Shown here: positions 25,006-34,029 of the stretch, piece after piece
Layout: every line of letters starts with the position of its first letter
Numbering within the stretch: the first letter of the stretch is position 1
Assembly (NCBI RefSeq): GCF_011516645.4
Contig: NZ_CP088285.1
Location: 1,054,001-1,118,000, forward strand
Reading direction: 5' to 3'
Origin: Bradyrhizobium septentrionale
GTDB lineage: Bacteria; Pseudomonadota; Alphaproteobacteria; Rhizobiales; Xanthobacteraceae
Length of the DNA: 64,000 nucleotides
Position numbers and translations under genes: made by a program
Notes under the pieces: model-generated
Database searches by the model: none
What the model was told of the DNA's origin: nothing
The model's input: only the letters and a program-made list of their open reading frames with translations

Positions 25006-26229
25006 CTAAGCCGGCCCGGCGCCCTGGGTCGCGGTATAGACCGCGTAGAGCGACTGGCTTGCGGCCATGAACAGGCGGTTGCGCTTGGGGCCGCCGAAGG
25101 TGATGTTGCCGCAGACCTCGGGCAGCCGGATGCGGCCCAGCAGCTTGCCTTCCGGCGACCACACCGTCACGCCGCTGTAACCGACCGCGCGGCCGGCATT
25201 GCTCGAGCACCAGACATTGCCGTTGACGTCGCAGCGGATGCCGTCCGGTCCGCACTTCACGCCGTCGATCGTGAAATCGCTGAACCGCTTGCCGTTTGAG
25301 AGCTTGTTGTCGGCGCCGACATCGAACACGAAGACGTCACCGTTGCCGCCGGGGCCGGTGTCGCCCGGTCCCTTGCCGGTCGAGACCACATAGAGCTTCT
25401 TGTAATCGGGCGAGAAGCATAACCCGTTCGGATCGGGCACCTGATCTTCGCTCACCACGAGATCGATACGCCCGGAGGGATCGATGCGATAGCAATTGGT
25501 CGGCAGTTCGCGCTTGGCCGGCACGAAGCCCGCCGGCTGGCCGATCCGCGGATTGAGCTTGCCGGCCGGATTGCCTGGTCCGCCGGCGGCATCAGGCTCG
25601 CCCTCATAGAGCTGGCCGCCATAGGGCGGATCGGTGAACCAGTAGCTGCCGTCGGGATGCGCGACCACGTCGTTCGGCGAGTTCAGCCGCTTGCCTTGAT
25701 AGGAATCGGCGAGCACGGTCGCGGTGCCGTCGTTCTCGTAACGCGTCACGCGGCGGGTGAGATGTTCGCAGGACAGCTGGCGGCCCTGGAAGTCGAACGA
25801 ATTGCCGTTCGAGTAGTTCGACGGCGTGCGGAAGACGCTGACATGGCCGTCGTCCTCCGACCAGCGCATCTGCCGGTTGTTGGGGATGTCGCTCCACAGC
25901 ATATAGCGGCCCTGCGCGCTCCAGGCCGGGCCTTCCGCCCACAACAGACCGGTATGGAGCCGCTTGATCGAGGTGTTGGGCTGGGCAAGGTCGTTGAAGG
26001 ACGGATCGACCGCGATGATGTCGGGGTCCCAGAAATAGGTGGTCGGCGCACCGCGCGGACTGAAGTCGCGCGGCGGGGTTGTGATCGTGGTCGGCGGCCC
26101 GACCGGCGCGGGGGCGTTCTGGGCCAGCGCACTACTGACGCCGGTTGCGGCGGCGGCTGCCCCAACCGCCAATCCCTGGACAAGCGTTCGACGTGACACG
26201 TTCGGATCGCGCCGTTCTTGATGTGTCAT
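25006..26229 (-). CDS. SMP-30/gluconolactonase family protein with Tat signal
   Basis: This exported six-bladed beta-propeller lactonase-like protein has 407 residues. The Tat signal has the twin-arginine motif SRRTLVQGL followed by AVGAAAAATGVSSALAQ. Propeller motifs are GLLWAEGPAW near the start (metal-binding Glu), RLNSPNDVVAHPDGSYWFTD (Asn/Asp ligands) and PDPNGLCFSPD. These fit the gluconolactonase/SMP-30 group, whose members open sugar lactones using a divalent metal. The start at 26229 has GGGAGGA five bases upstream; the adjacent GTG at 26232 would be too close to it. It stands alone between two copies of one palindromic repeat family. Confidence 0.9.
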   Translation of the reverse strand: MTHQERRDPNVSRRTLVQGLAVGAAAAATGVSSALAQNAPAPVGPPTTITTPPRDFSPRGAPTTYFWDPDIIAVDPSFNDLAQPNTSIKRLHTGLLWAEGPAWSAQGRYMLWSDIPNNRQMRWSEDDGHVSVFRTPSNYSNGNSFDFQGRQLSCEHLTRRVTRYENDGTATVLADSYQGKRLNSPNDVVAHPDGSYWFTDPPYGGQLYEGEPDAAGGPGNPAGKLNPRIGQPAGFVPAKRELPTNCYRIDPSGRIDLVVSEDQVPDPNGLCFSPDYKKLYVVSTGKGPGDTGPGGNGDVFVFDVGADNKLSNGKRFSDFTIDGVKCGPDGIRCDVNGNVWCSSNAGRAVGYSGVTVWSPEGKLLGRIRLPEVCGNITFGGPKRNRLFMAASQSLYAVYTATQGAGPA

Positions 26230-26403
26230 CACATCCTCCCACTCTGTTGGCCGGCCGTTGATCCGGCCTGGCGCGCGGGAGGTTAGACTGCTCGCCTGGA
26301 GGTTGCGAGTGACGGTTTTTCATCACTGCACGCTGAAATTTCACATTGTTGTGGTCCGGGCCGTCGTCGCGGAGCGTGCAAATGCGCCGCAGAGTCCTCC
26401 CTT

Positions 26404-26544
26404 ACCTCGCCCCGCTTGCGGGGAGAGGTCGAAATTCAAGCGCAGGTTGAATTTCGGGTGAGGGGGTAGAGGTCTCACCGCGTTCACGGCTCGCGGAAGC
26501 AGCCCCTCACCCCTGCCCTCTCCTCGCAAGAGCGGGGCGAGGGA
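26404..26544. repeat. Long palindrome, CTCTCCCGCTTGCGGG family, copy 2
   Basis: The left arm is ACCTCGCCCCGCTTGCGGGG and the right arm CCTCGCAAGAGCGGGGCGAG. Inner inverted pieces are GAAATTCAAGCGCAG and GGTTGAATTTC, then GGTGAGGGGGTAGAG and CCCCTCACCCCTGCC. It takes up nearly half of the 321-bp gap between the flavin reductase and the SMP-30 gene. I see no gene in the rest of the gap. Confidence 0.75.
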
Positions 26545-26550
26545 GAAGAA

Positions 26551-27174
26551 CTAATCCGGCCGGATCATCTCGAACATGTTTTCCGGCTTGATCTCGAAAT
26601 AGTCACCGCGGCGGCCGGCGCGGACGATCGGGTGGGCCAATCCGGTCTGGTAGACGCCGTCCTTGATGAAGGCCTTGTCGATGTGGACGGCGACGACCTC
26701 GCCGAGCGTCAGCCAGGCCTCGGCCTTCTTGCCGTCGGCGCCCTGGAGCTGGACGATCTGGCTGACCTTGCATTCGAACGACACCGGGCTTTCGGCGACG
26801 CGCGGCACGTTGACGAGCTTGCCGGCGACCGGCGTGAGGCCTGCGAGCTTGAACTCGTCGACATCGCGCGCGACATGCGCCGCCGTCGCATTCATGTGCT
26901 TGGCCAGATCCATCGTCGTCAGATTCCAGACGAACTCGCCGGTGTCCTGGATGTTGGCGACGCTGTCCTTCCAGTTGGTGGAGGAGAAGCCGATGATCGG
27001 CGGCACGTAGCAGAAGGCGTTGAAGAAGCTGTAGGGCGCGAGGTTGACGTTGCCGCCCTTGTCACGCGAGGAGATCCAGCCGATCGGCCGCGGCGCCACG
27101 ATGGCGTTGAACGGGTCGTGCTTCAGCCCGTGGCCGTTCTTCGGCTCGTAGAAATGCAGGTCTTTTGCGGTCAC
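26551..27174 (-). CDS. Flavin reductase family protein (DIM6/NTAB type)
   Basis: This FMN-binding split-barrel protein has about 207 residues. It resembles the flavin reductase-like family that supplies reduced flavin or acts directly as an oxidoreductase. Key segments are AIVAPRPIGWISS (FMN phosphate binding), NLAPYSFFNAFCYVPP and SVANIQDTGEFVWNL, ending in FEMIRPD. The family homology begins at TAKDLHFYEP. A GTG at 27174 with AGAGAGA upstream is preferred. The earlier ATG at 27195 falls inside the terminal CATTCCGGG of a palindromic repeat, so it is probably not the real start. Confidence 0.87.
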   Translation of the reverse strand: MTAKDLHFYEPKNGHGLKHDPFNAIVAPRPIGWISSRDKGGNVNLAPYSFFNAFCYVPPIIGFSSTNWKDSVANIQDTGEFVWNLTTMDLAKHMNATAAHVARDVDEFKLAGLTPVAGKLVNVPRVAESPVSFECKVSQIVQLQGADGKKAEAWLTLGEVVAVHIDKAFIKDGVYQTGLAHPIVRAGRRGDYFEIKPENMFEMIRPD

Positions 27175-27190
27175 GCTGAATCTCTCTCTT

Positions 27191-27272
27191 GTCATTCCGG
27201 GATGGTCCGAAGGACCAGACCCGGAATCTCGAGATTCCGGGTTCGATGCTAACGCATCGCCCCGGAATGACT
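27191..27272. repeat. Palindromic repeat, GTCATTCCGGGG family, copy 2
   Basis: This shorter family member runs from GTCATTCCGGGATGGTCCGA to CATCGCCCCGGAATGAC, with GGAATCTCGAGATTCC at its centre. It lies directly against the flavin reductase start and ends about 35 bp before the TetR gene stop. Confidence 0.78.
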
Positions 27273-27307
27273 GGCGAGTCAACTGACGAAAACGTCAGTG
27301 CTGGCGT

Positions 27308-27916
27308 TCAATTGGCGCGGACGCGCGGCGACAGGCCGGCGATCACGAAATCGATCATCTGGTCGATGGTCGGGCCCGGCTTGGTCGCACATTGGGCGAT
27401 CATCTGCGGGTGGAAGAACCGCATCATCGCGGTGCAGGCGCAGAGCGAGGCGAGTAGCAGGTCCGGGGCCTCGAACTCGCCCGACGCGGCTCCTTGCGCG
27501 ATCACCTCGCCGATAATAGCGGCGATACACTCCATATGGGCGACACAGACGTCCCAGTCCTCCTGCATCGCGACCTCGACCATCTCATGCAGCTTGGAAT
27601 CACCGACATAGCGCTCGGTGTTCATGCGATTGATGGTCGTCATCAACTGACGCAGCCGCGGCGCGGCCGGCCCTTCCGAGCGCGCGATGCGCTGCGCCTC
27701 GATCTCGACCTCGACCATCAGGCCGCGCGCCACGCCTTCGTGGATCGACTTCTTCGAATCGAAGAAGCGATACACGTTGGCGGGGCTCATCCGCAGCTCT
27801 TTGGCGATGTCGGCCACCGTGGTCTTCTGGTAGCCGATCTGCCGGAACAAGCGCTCCGCCACCACGAGAATCCGTTCGCGGGTGTCGGTTTCGCTATGTT
27901 CCTGGATCAGCGTCAT
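27308..27916 (-). CDS. TetR/AcrR-family regulator of the RND efflux operon
   Basis: This repressor has 202 residues (209 from an alternative TTG at 27937). The N-terminal helix-turn-helix reads TRERILVVAERLFRQIGYQK, then TTVADIAKELRMSPANVYRFF with the usual FDSKKSI. The C-terminal ligand-binding half is Met- and Cys-rich. It follows the RND pump gene directly, so it is the last gene of the adaptor-pump-regulator operon and probably represses it from the twin palindromes at 32281-32317. The ATG at 27916 is used because the family fold begins shortly after; the TTG cannot be excluded. Confidence 0.9.
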   Translation of the reverse strand: MTLIQEHSETDTRERILVVAERLFRQIGYQKTTVADIAKELRMSPANVYRFFDSKKSIHEGVARGLMVEVEIEAQRIARSEGPAAPRLRQLMTTINRMNTERYVGDSKLHEMVEVAMQEDWDVCVAHMECIAAIIGEVIAQGAASGEFEAPDLLLASLCACTAMMRFFHPQMIAQCATKPGPTIDQMIDFVIAGLSPRVRAN

Positions 27917-27937
27917 GTTGGCCTGCTCAATCTTCAA

Positions 27938-30900
27938 TTATTCGGCAGCCTCAGCAAGCGGAAATGCGCGTTGTCCCTTTCCTGCATGCTGCGGCGCAGT
28001 ATCGGTTTGCTCGGGGCCGCTTTCCTCGAGGGTCTTGCGGAACCAGAGGGCGTAAAGGCCCGGCAGATACAGCAAGGTCAGGAAAGTCGCAACAAACAAA
28101 CCGCCCATGATGGTGATCGCCATCGGGCCCCAGAACGCCGAGCGCGACAGCGGGATCATGGCGAGGATCGCGGCGAGCGCGGTCAGCACCACCGGCCGGG
28201 CGCGCCGCACGGTGGCCTCGACGATCGCCTCGCGCCGGGTCAGGCCGGAGGCCACGTCGCTCTCGATCTGATCGACCAGGATCACCGCGTTGCGCATGAT
28301 CATGCCGGCAAGCGCGATCAGGCCGAGCAGCGCCACGAAGCCGAACGGCTGGTTGGCGACGTTCAACCCGAGCGAGGCGCCGACGATGCCGAGCGGCGCG
28401 GTCAGGAACACCAGGAACAGGCGCGAGAAGCTCTGCAGCTGGATCATCAGGAGCGTCAGCATCACCATCACCATCACGGGGAAGAGGATGAAGATCGACG
28501 CATTGCCCTTGGCCGATTCCTCGAACGCGCCGCCTGGCTCGATCCGGTAAGCCGGCTCGAGATGGGCCTGAATGTCCTTCAGCTTCGGCGAGATCTGGTT
28601 GGTGACGTCGGGCGCCTGCACGCCGTCGACGACGTCGGAGCGCACGGTGATCGCCATGTCGCGGTTGCGCCGCCACAGGATCGGCTCCTCATGCGCATAT
28701 TCGATCTTCGCAATCTGCTGGAGGGGCACCGCGACACCATTGCGTGACGTGATGGTGAGATCGCCGACGCGGCCGAGATCGAGCCGCTCGGATGGCACCG
28801 CGCGGGCGACCACGCCGACCTTCTCGATGCCGTCGCGGATGGTGGTAACAGGCGCGCCCGAGATCAGCATCGCCAGCGCCTGCGAAACCTCCTGCGGGGT
28901 CAGGCCGAGCGCACGCGCCCGATCCTGGTCGACGGCAAGCTTCAGGTACGGCGACTGCTCGTTCCAGTCGAGCTGGACGTCCTTGACGTTGGGGTTCTGG
29001 CGCATGACGTCGCGCACCTGGTAGGCGATGTCGCGCACCTTGTTGGCGTCGGGCCCGATCACGCGGAACTGGACCGGGAAGCCGACCGGCGGACCGAAAT
29101 TGAAGCGGTCGACCCGGACCCGCGCCTCGTTCAGCGCGCCGTCGGCGGCGGCCTGCTCGAGCTTCGCCTTGACGCGCTCGCGCGCATCGACGTTCTTGGC
29201 GAGGATCACGATCTCGGCAAACGCCTCGTTCGGCAGCTGCGGGTTGAGGCCGAGCCAGAAGCGCGGCGAGCCCTGGCCGACATAGGCGGTGTAGGTCTCG
29301 ATGTCCTTGTCGTCCTTCAGCAGGCCCTCGGCCTTCTTGACTGCCTTCTCGGTGGTGCCGAAGGCGGTGCCTTCCGGCAGGCGGAGCTGCAGGAACAGCT
29401 CAGGCCGCTCTGACAGCGGGAAGAACTGCTGCTGGACGTGGCCGAACGCGACGATCGAGGCGATGAAGACGCCGACGGTTGCAACCACCACCTTGACGCG
29501 GTGATCGACGCACCACTGCACCACGCTGCGCAGGCCGCGATACATCCGCGTCTCGTAGATCGCGTGCGGATCGTGGTTCTGGTGCACCTTGATGTTGGGC
29601 AGCAGCTTGACGCCGATATAGGGCGTGAAGATCACCGCGACGAACCAGGAGGCGACCAGCGCGATCGCCACGATCCAGAAGATGCCGCCGGCATATTCGC
29701 CGACCGCCGAATTGGCAAAGCCGATGGGGAGGAAGCCAGCGGCTGTGACCAGCGTCCCCGTGAGCATCGGAAACGCAGTAGATTCCCAGGCAAAGGATGC
29801 GGCCTTGAAGCGGTCCCAGCCCTGCTCCATTTTTACCACCATCATCTCGACCGCAATGATGGCGTCGTCGACCAGCAGGCCGAGCGCGATGATCAGCGCG
29901 CCGAGCGTGATGCGGTGCAGGTCGAGCGACATCGCATTCATCACGATGAAGACGATGCCGAGCACCAGCGGCACCGACAGCGCCACCACGATGCCGGTGC
30001 GCCAGCCGAGCGCGACAAAGGAGACGAACAGCACGATCGCCAGCGCCTCGACGAACGAGTGCACGAACTCGCCGACGGCGTGCTCGACCACCTTGGGCTG
30101 GTCGGCGATCTGCTCGACCTCGACGCCCTGCGGCACCGCCTTCATGAAATCGGTGGTGGCCTTTTCGACCTCCTTGCCGAGCTCGAGGATGTTGGCACCC
30201 TTGGCGGTGACGACGCCGATGCCGAGCGCGGGCTTGCCTTCCTGACGCACCGTGAAGCTCGGCGGATCGGCATAGCCGTGGCTGACGGTCGCGATATCGC
30301 CGAGCCGGAACACGCGGCCGTTGCTCTCGACCGGCGTCTCGGCCACCGCCTTGACGCCGTCAAGCGCGCCGGTGACGCGCAGCGGCACGCGCTGCGAGGA
30401 GGTCTCGACGGTGCCGGCAGGCGTCACGTTGTTCTGCTTGGCGAGCGAGTCGAACAGCGCCTGCGGCGTGATGCCGAGCGTCGCAAGCTTGGCGTGCGAG
30501 AACTCGACATAGATGCGCTCGTCCTGGGTGCCGTAGAGGTCGACCTTGGTCACGCCGGGCACCTTCAGCAGGCGTTGGCGGAAGCCTTCGGCGACCTTCT
30601 TGAGCTGCGCGTAGTCGGCGCCGTCTCCGGTCATCATGTAGAGGATCGAATCGACGTCGGAGAATTCGTCGTTGACCACGGGGCCGAGGATGCCCGACGG
30701 CAGCTGGCCCTGCACGTCGACCAGCTTCTTGCGCAGCAGATAGAACAGATAGGGCACGTCCTTCGGCGGGGTCGAGTCGCGGAAGGTGACCTGCATCGCC
30801 GTGAAGCCCGGCTTGGAATAGGTCTGCACCTTTTCGAAGAACGGCAGCTCCTGCAGCTTCTTCTCGATCGGATCGGCGACCTGCATCTGCATTTCCTGCG

Positions 30901-31075
30901 AGGTCGCGCCCGGCCACATCACCGAGACGTTCACCACCTTGACGGTGAAGAACGGGTCCTCGGCGCGGCCGAGCTTCTCGTAGGAGAAGAAGCCGGCGAC
31001 GCCGAGCACGAGCATCAGGAACAGGACCAGCGTCGGATGGCTGACCGCCCAGGCCGAAAGGTTGAAGCGCTTCAT
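27938..31075 (-). CDS. RND efflux pump, inner-membrane transporter
   Basis: This proton-driven resistance-nodulation-division transporter has 1045 residues, with the expected 12 membrane segments and two large periplasmic loops. The first membrane helix is HPTLVLFLMLVLGVAGFFSY. Helix 4 carries the proton-relay pair in LGLLVDDAIIAVEMMVV. The second half repeats the pattern (LIALAGMIMRNAVILVDQI). It resembles the HAE1-like pumps that export hydrophobic compounds. The start at 31075 is chosen for GGAGAG four to five bases upstream; an in-frame ATG lies at 31087. No outer-membrane factor gene is in the window, so the TolC-like partner lies elsewhere. Confidence 0.94.
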   Translation of the reverse strand: MKRFNLSAWAVSHPTLVLFLMLVLGVAGFFSYEKLGRAEDPFFTVKVVNVSVMWPGATSQEMQMQVADPIEKKLQELPFFEKVQTYSKPGFTAMQVTFRDSTPPKDVPYLFYLLRKKLVDVQGQLPSGILGPVVNDEFSDVDSILYMMTGDGADYAQLKKVAEGFRQRLLKVPGVTKVDLYGTQDERIYVEFSHAKLATLGITPQALFDSLAKQNNVTPAGTVETSSQRVPLRVTGALDGVKAVAETPVESNGRVFRLGDIATVSHGYADPPSFTVRQEGKPALGIGVVTAKGANILELGKEVEKATTDFMKAVPQGVEVEQIADQPKVVEHAVGEFVHSFVEALAIVLFVSFVALGWRTGIVVALSVPLVLGIVFIVMNAMSLDLHRITLGALIIALGLLVDDAIIAVEMMVVKMEQGWDRFKAASFAWESTAFPMLTGTLVTAAGFLPIGFANSAVGEYAGGIFWIVAIALVASWFVAVIFTPYIGVKLLPNIKVHQNHDPHAIYETRMYRGLRSVVQWCVDHRVKVVVATVGVFIASIVAFGHVQQQFFPLSERPELFLQLRLPEGTAFGTTEKAVKKAEGLLKDDKDIETYTAYVGQGSPRFWLGLNPQLPNEAFAEIVILAKNVDARERVKAKLEQAAADGALNEARVRVDRFNFGPPVGFPVQFRVIGPDANKVRDIAYQVRDVMRQNPNVKDVQLDWNEQSPYLKLAVDQDRARALGLTPQEVSQALAMLISGAPVTTIRDGIEKVGVVARAVPSERLDLGRVGDLTITSRNGVAVPLQQIAKIEYAHEEPILWRRNRDMAITVRSDVVDGVQAPDVTNQISPKLKDIQAHLEPAYRIEPGGAFEESAKGNASIFILFPVMVMVMLTLLMIQLQSFSRLFLVFLTAPLGIVGASLGLNVANQPFGFVALLGLIALAGMIMRNAVILVDQIESDVASGLTRREAIVEATVRRARPVVLTALAAILAMIPLSRSAFWGPMAITIMGGLFVATFLTLLYLPGLYALWFRKTLEESGPEQTDTAPQHAGKGQRAFPLAEAAE

Positions 31076-31132
31076 CGAACTCTCCAAGTTCTAGACCAAG
31101 TCCCAGAACCGTTTGCGCTGATATTGCGAGGG

Positions 31133-32239
31133 TTAGAACGACAGCGACGACACGACCCGCACCTTCTGGGTCGGATCGAGTTTCTGCACACCGAGGGCGA
31201 CGACCTTGGCGCCTTCGTCGACGCCATCAGAGATGACGACGTTGTTGCTCTCATAGGCCTTCACCTTGACCGGCTTCAGCGCGACCTCGCCCTTGTCGTC
31301 GACGATGTAGAGCGAGGGATCGCCGCCCTGGCTGTACAGCGCCGACAGCGGCAGCTTCGCCACGCGCTCGCTCGCCTTGTCGGCCAGTGTCAGGGTTGCG
31401 GTCATGCCGAGCGAGACGGCCTCGTCGGCGTCCGGCAGCGAGAACTTTGCGAGATAGGTGCGGGTGGCGGGATCGGCCTGCGGCGCGACCTCGCGCAGCT
31501 TGGCGGCATAGGTCTTCTTCGCATCCGACCAGAGCGTCACCGTGGCAACGCCCGACCTGGCACGAGCAAGAAGCGTCTCTGGGATCGCGACGACAGCTTC
31601 CTTCTCACCAAGTCGGGCGACACGGATCGAAGCCTGGCCCGCGGCAACCACCTGGCCGGGCTCGATCATGGTCGCTGTGACGACACCTCGGGTATCGGCC
31701 ACCAGCGTTGCATAGGAGAGAGAGTTTTTGGTCAGCTCGACCGAACGCTCGGCGCGATTCAGCCGCGCCCGCGCCTCGTCGCCGGCGGCCTTGGCGGAAT
31801 CGAGCTGCGCATCGGTGGTCCAGCCCTTGGCCTTCAGATCCTTGGCGCGCTGCTCGGCGGCCGCGGCCTGCGCCAGCACGCCGGTGGCGGCGCGGAACTC
31901 GGCCTCGGCCTGCTCGGCCTGCAGCTTCAGGTCGATCTCATCGAGGGTGGCCAAGGGCTGATCGACGTCGACTGTCTGTCCGACCTCGACCAGCCGCTTG
32001 GCCACCTTGCCGGCAACCCGAAAACCCATATCGGCTTCGATACGGGGCTTCACCGTGCCGACAAAACTGCGCTCAGGGGTTTCGGCTTCGTAATGGACGG
32101 TCGCCACCAGAACGGGGCGTCCCGGATCGGCCTTTTCAGCCGCCCTTTCATTGCAGCCGGTCAGCGCGAACACCGCAAAAGCCAACGTGGCTCCCGTCAA
32201 GAGCCTGTAATAGCTCGAGAAAATGGAACGGGCGAACAT
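31133..32239 (-). CDS. RND efflux periplasmic adaptor (membrane fusion lipoprotein)
   Basis: This adaptor protein has 368 residues. A lipoprotein signal ends in the lipobox ALTGC, with Cys29 as lipidation site. Next come the first barrel-sandwich strand (MGFRVAGKVAKRLVEVGQTV), a coiled-coil hairpin (residues about 105-165), the second half of the lipoyl-like domain and a beta barrel. The C-terminal region ends with VRVVSSLSF. It bridges the pump to the outer-membrane channel. It is the first gene of the operon, with GGAGA seven bases before the ATG and two TetR-type palindromes about 45 bp further up. Confidence 0.93.
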   Translation of the reverse strand: MFARSIFSSYYRLLTGATLAFAVFALTGCNERAAEKADPGRPVLVATVHYEAETPERSFVGTVKPRIEADMGFRVAGKVAKRLVEVGQTVDVDQPLATLDEIDLKLQAEQAEAEFRAATGVLAQAAAAEQRAKDLKAKGWTTDAQLDSAKAAGDEARARLNRAERSVELTKNSLSYATLVADTRGVVTATMIEPGQVVAAGQASIRVARLGEKEAVVAIPETLLARARSGVATVTLWSDAKKTYAAKLREVAPQADPATRTYLAKFSLPDADEAVSLGMTATLTLADKASERVAKLPLSALYSQGGDPSLYIVDDKGEVALKPVKVKAYESNNVVISDGVDEGAKVVALGVQKLDPTQKVRVVSSLSF

Positions 32240-32280
32240 CGGGAATCTCCATCGGGCTGACGACTGATGAAGAGTATCGA

Positions 32281-32317
32281 TTTATCACTGATAAATGTCA
32301 ATATTCATCAGTGATAA
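32281..32317. promoter_or_regulatory. Twin palindromic operator upstream of the RND operon
   Basis: TTTATCACTGATAAA (32281-32295) is a perfect palindrome around one central base. TTCATCAGTGATAA (32304-32317) is a near-perfect second copy, with centres about 22-23 bp apart, two helical turns. A related half-site TGATGAA follows nearer the gene. The site lies 42-78 bp before the adaptor start. The downstream TetR repressor is the natural candidate ligand; that link is inference. Confidence 0.7.
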
Positions 32318-32372
32318 CCAATTCGTGAGGTCGACCGGGATTGGTGCGGGATTGGCGGCTGAAATTCGGGAA

Positions 32373-32413
32373 ATGCGTAGACCGGATGAAGCGCAGCGAA
32401 ATCCCGGGCTACG
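32373..32413. repeat. Short relative of the AGCCCG(G/C)ATGAGCG repeat
   Basis: GTAGACCGGATGAAGCGCAG followed by CGAAATCCCGGGCTAC forms an imperfect inverted repeat like the GTAGCCCGGATGAAGCG elements of Bradyrhizobium. It lies between the twin operator and the next repeat. Confidence 0.5.
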
Positions 32414-32432
32414 GCGATCGCTGCGCCCAAAA

Positions 32433-32539
32433 CTGTCATCGCCCGCGAAAGCGGGCGATCCAGTATTCCAGAGACAGTCGTAATTGGAAAGAGAGGCCGC
32501 GGCGTACTGGATCGCCCGGTCAAGCCGGGCGATGACAGC
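32433..32539. repeat. Palindromic repeat, TGTCAT/ATGACA family, copy 2
   Basis: It opens with CTGTCATCGCCCGCGAAAGC and closes with GGTCAAGCCGGGCGATGACA. The inner pieces CAGTATTCCAGAGAC and GCGGCGTACTGGATCGCCCG match copy 1 almost exactly. It lies between the MFS gene end and the RND operon. The other contents of this 340-bp gap are the operator and the short repeat at 32373. Confidence 0.82.
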
Positions 32540-32578
32540 TATGTTTGCGGCGAAGGCTCGGCCACGCTGGCGTCGTCG

Positions 32579-33904
32579 CTACTTCGCGTCGGCGAACTCG
32601 GTCTTGGTCTCGTGGCTGCCGAGGAAAACCAGGAGGCCCGCCGCGAGCGGCAACAGCGACAGCACCAACAGGCCGGTCGACGTGCTGCCGGTTGTCTCCT
32701 TGACCCAGCCGATCAGATAGGGCCCGCCGAAGCCGGCGAGGTTGCCGATCGAGTTGATCAACGCGATCGCGCCGGCGGCGGCGGTGCCGGAGAGCCAGGC
32801 GGTCGGCAGCGTCCAGAACACCGCGAAGGTGCAGAACACGCCGATCGCGGCAACCGTCAGCACCACCATGGTCATGGTCGGATCGGTGATGTAGCTGGAG
32901 ACGCCGAGCGCCAGCGCCGTCAGCAACAACGGCGCGCCGACATGGAACACACGCTCGCGCGTGGCATCTGAACGGCGCGCCCACAGGATCATCGCGGCGG
33001 CACCGAATGCATAGGGGATCGCGGTGACGAAGCCGGTCTGCGCATTGGTCAGACCGAACGCCTTGACGATCTGCGGCAGCCAGAACTGCATGCCGTAGAG
33101 CGAGGCGACGAAGCCGAAATAGATCGCGCTGAGCGCCAGCACCTTCGGCGAGGACAGCGCCTCGCCGAGCCTGAAATGCTTCGCCGCCTGCTTGGCCGCG
33201 ACCTCGGCGTCGAGCTTCGCCTTCAGCCAGGCCTTCTGCTCGGCCGAGAGCCAATCGGCCTTCTCCGGCCGGTCGGTGAGATAGAACCAGGTGACGATGC
33301 CGAGTAGCACCGAGGGGACGCCCTCGATGATGAACAGCCACTGCCAGCCCTGCATCCCCATGACGCCGTCCAGCCCGAGCAGCATGCCGGAGATCGGCGC
33401 GCCGATCACCGTCGAGATCGGAACGGCGAGCGCGAAGGCGGCAAGGAAGCGCGCGCGATACTGGGCCGGATACCAATAGGTCAGGTAGAGGATGATGCCG
33501 GGGAAGAAGCCGGCTTCCGCGACGCCGAGGAAGAAGCGCAGCGCGTAGAAGCTGTGCTCGTCATAGACCGCCGCCATCAGGGCCGAGAGGATGCCCCAGC
33601 TCACCATGATGCGGGCGATCCATTTGCTGGCCCCGAACCGCTCCAGCGCGAGGTTGCTCGGCACCTCGAAGATGAAATAGCCGATGAAGAAGATGCCGGC
33701 CCCGAACGAGAACACCAGCGGCGAGAACTTCAGCTCCGCGTTCATGGTGAGCGCAGCGAAGCCGAGATTGACGCGGTCGAGATAGGAGAAGAAGTAGGCC
33801 AGGATCAGGAACGGGATCAGCCGCCAGGAAATCGCGCGGATCGTCGACGTCTCCATCTCGCTGCGGGCGCCGGTGCTTGGCGCGATGGTTGCGGTTTGGC
33901 TCAT
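32579..33904 (-). CDS. MFS transporter, anion:cation symporter (ACS) family
   Basis: This inner-membrane transporter has 441 residues and 12 hydrophobic segments. ACS-family marks are FFSYLDRVNLGFAALTMNAE in helix 1, FFIGYFIFEVPSNLALERFG in helix 2, and FFLGVAEAGFFPGIILYLTYW in helix 4. Members carry organic anions such as tartrate, phthalate, hydroxyphenylacetate or glucarate with protons; the substrate is not readable here. The start at 33904 has GGGGAAA upstream and begins just before the family homology, although the frame is open another 51 codons. No enzyme gene is linked to it. Confidence 0.92.
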   Translation of the reverse strand: MSQTATIAPSTGARSEMETSTIRAISWRLIPFLILAYFFSYLDRVNLGFAALTMNAELKFSPLVFSFGAGIFFIGYFIFEVPSNLALERFGASKWIARIMVSWGILSALMAAVYDEHSFYALRFFLGVAEAGFFPGIILYLTYWYPAQYRARFLAAFALAVPISTVIGAPISGMLLGLDGVMGMQGWQWLFIIEGVPSVLLGIVTWFYLTDRPEKADWLSAEQKAWLKAKLDAEVAAKQAAKHFRLGEALSSPKVLALSAIYFGFVASLYGMQFWLPQIVKAFGLTNAQTGFVTAIPYAFGAAAMILWARRSDATRERVFHVGAPLLLTALALGVSSYITDPTMTMVVLTVAAIGVFCTFAVFWTLPTAWLSGTAAAGAIALINSIGNLAGFGGPYLIGWVKETTGSTSTGLLVLSLLPLAAGLLVFLGSHETKTEFADAK

Positions 33905-34029
33905 CAGTTTCCCCAGGCTGTGCTTGCCCCGAGGATTATTGGCTCGCTCCGCAATGAGCAATGGCAAAAACTCATAGCACACAGGCCGAACGCGAAACCA
34001 AGGCTGTGGTCGATCGCTGCCCCAACTCG

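Noticed and set aside
29438..32260. Very long open frame (about 940 codons) on the plus strand opposite the RND pump and adaptor genes
   Set aside because: It is the antisense shadow of two clear genes in high-G+C DNA. Its translation is rich in Arg, His, Asp and Gln with no recognisable domain, whereas both minus-strand proteins match their families fully.
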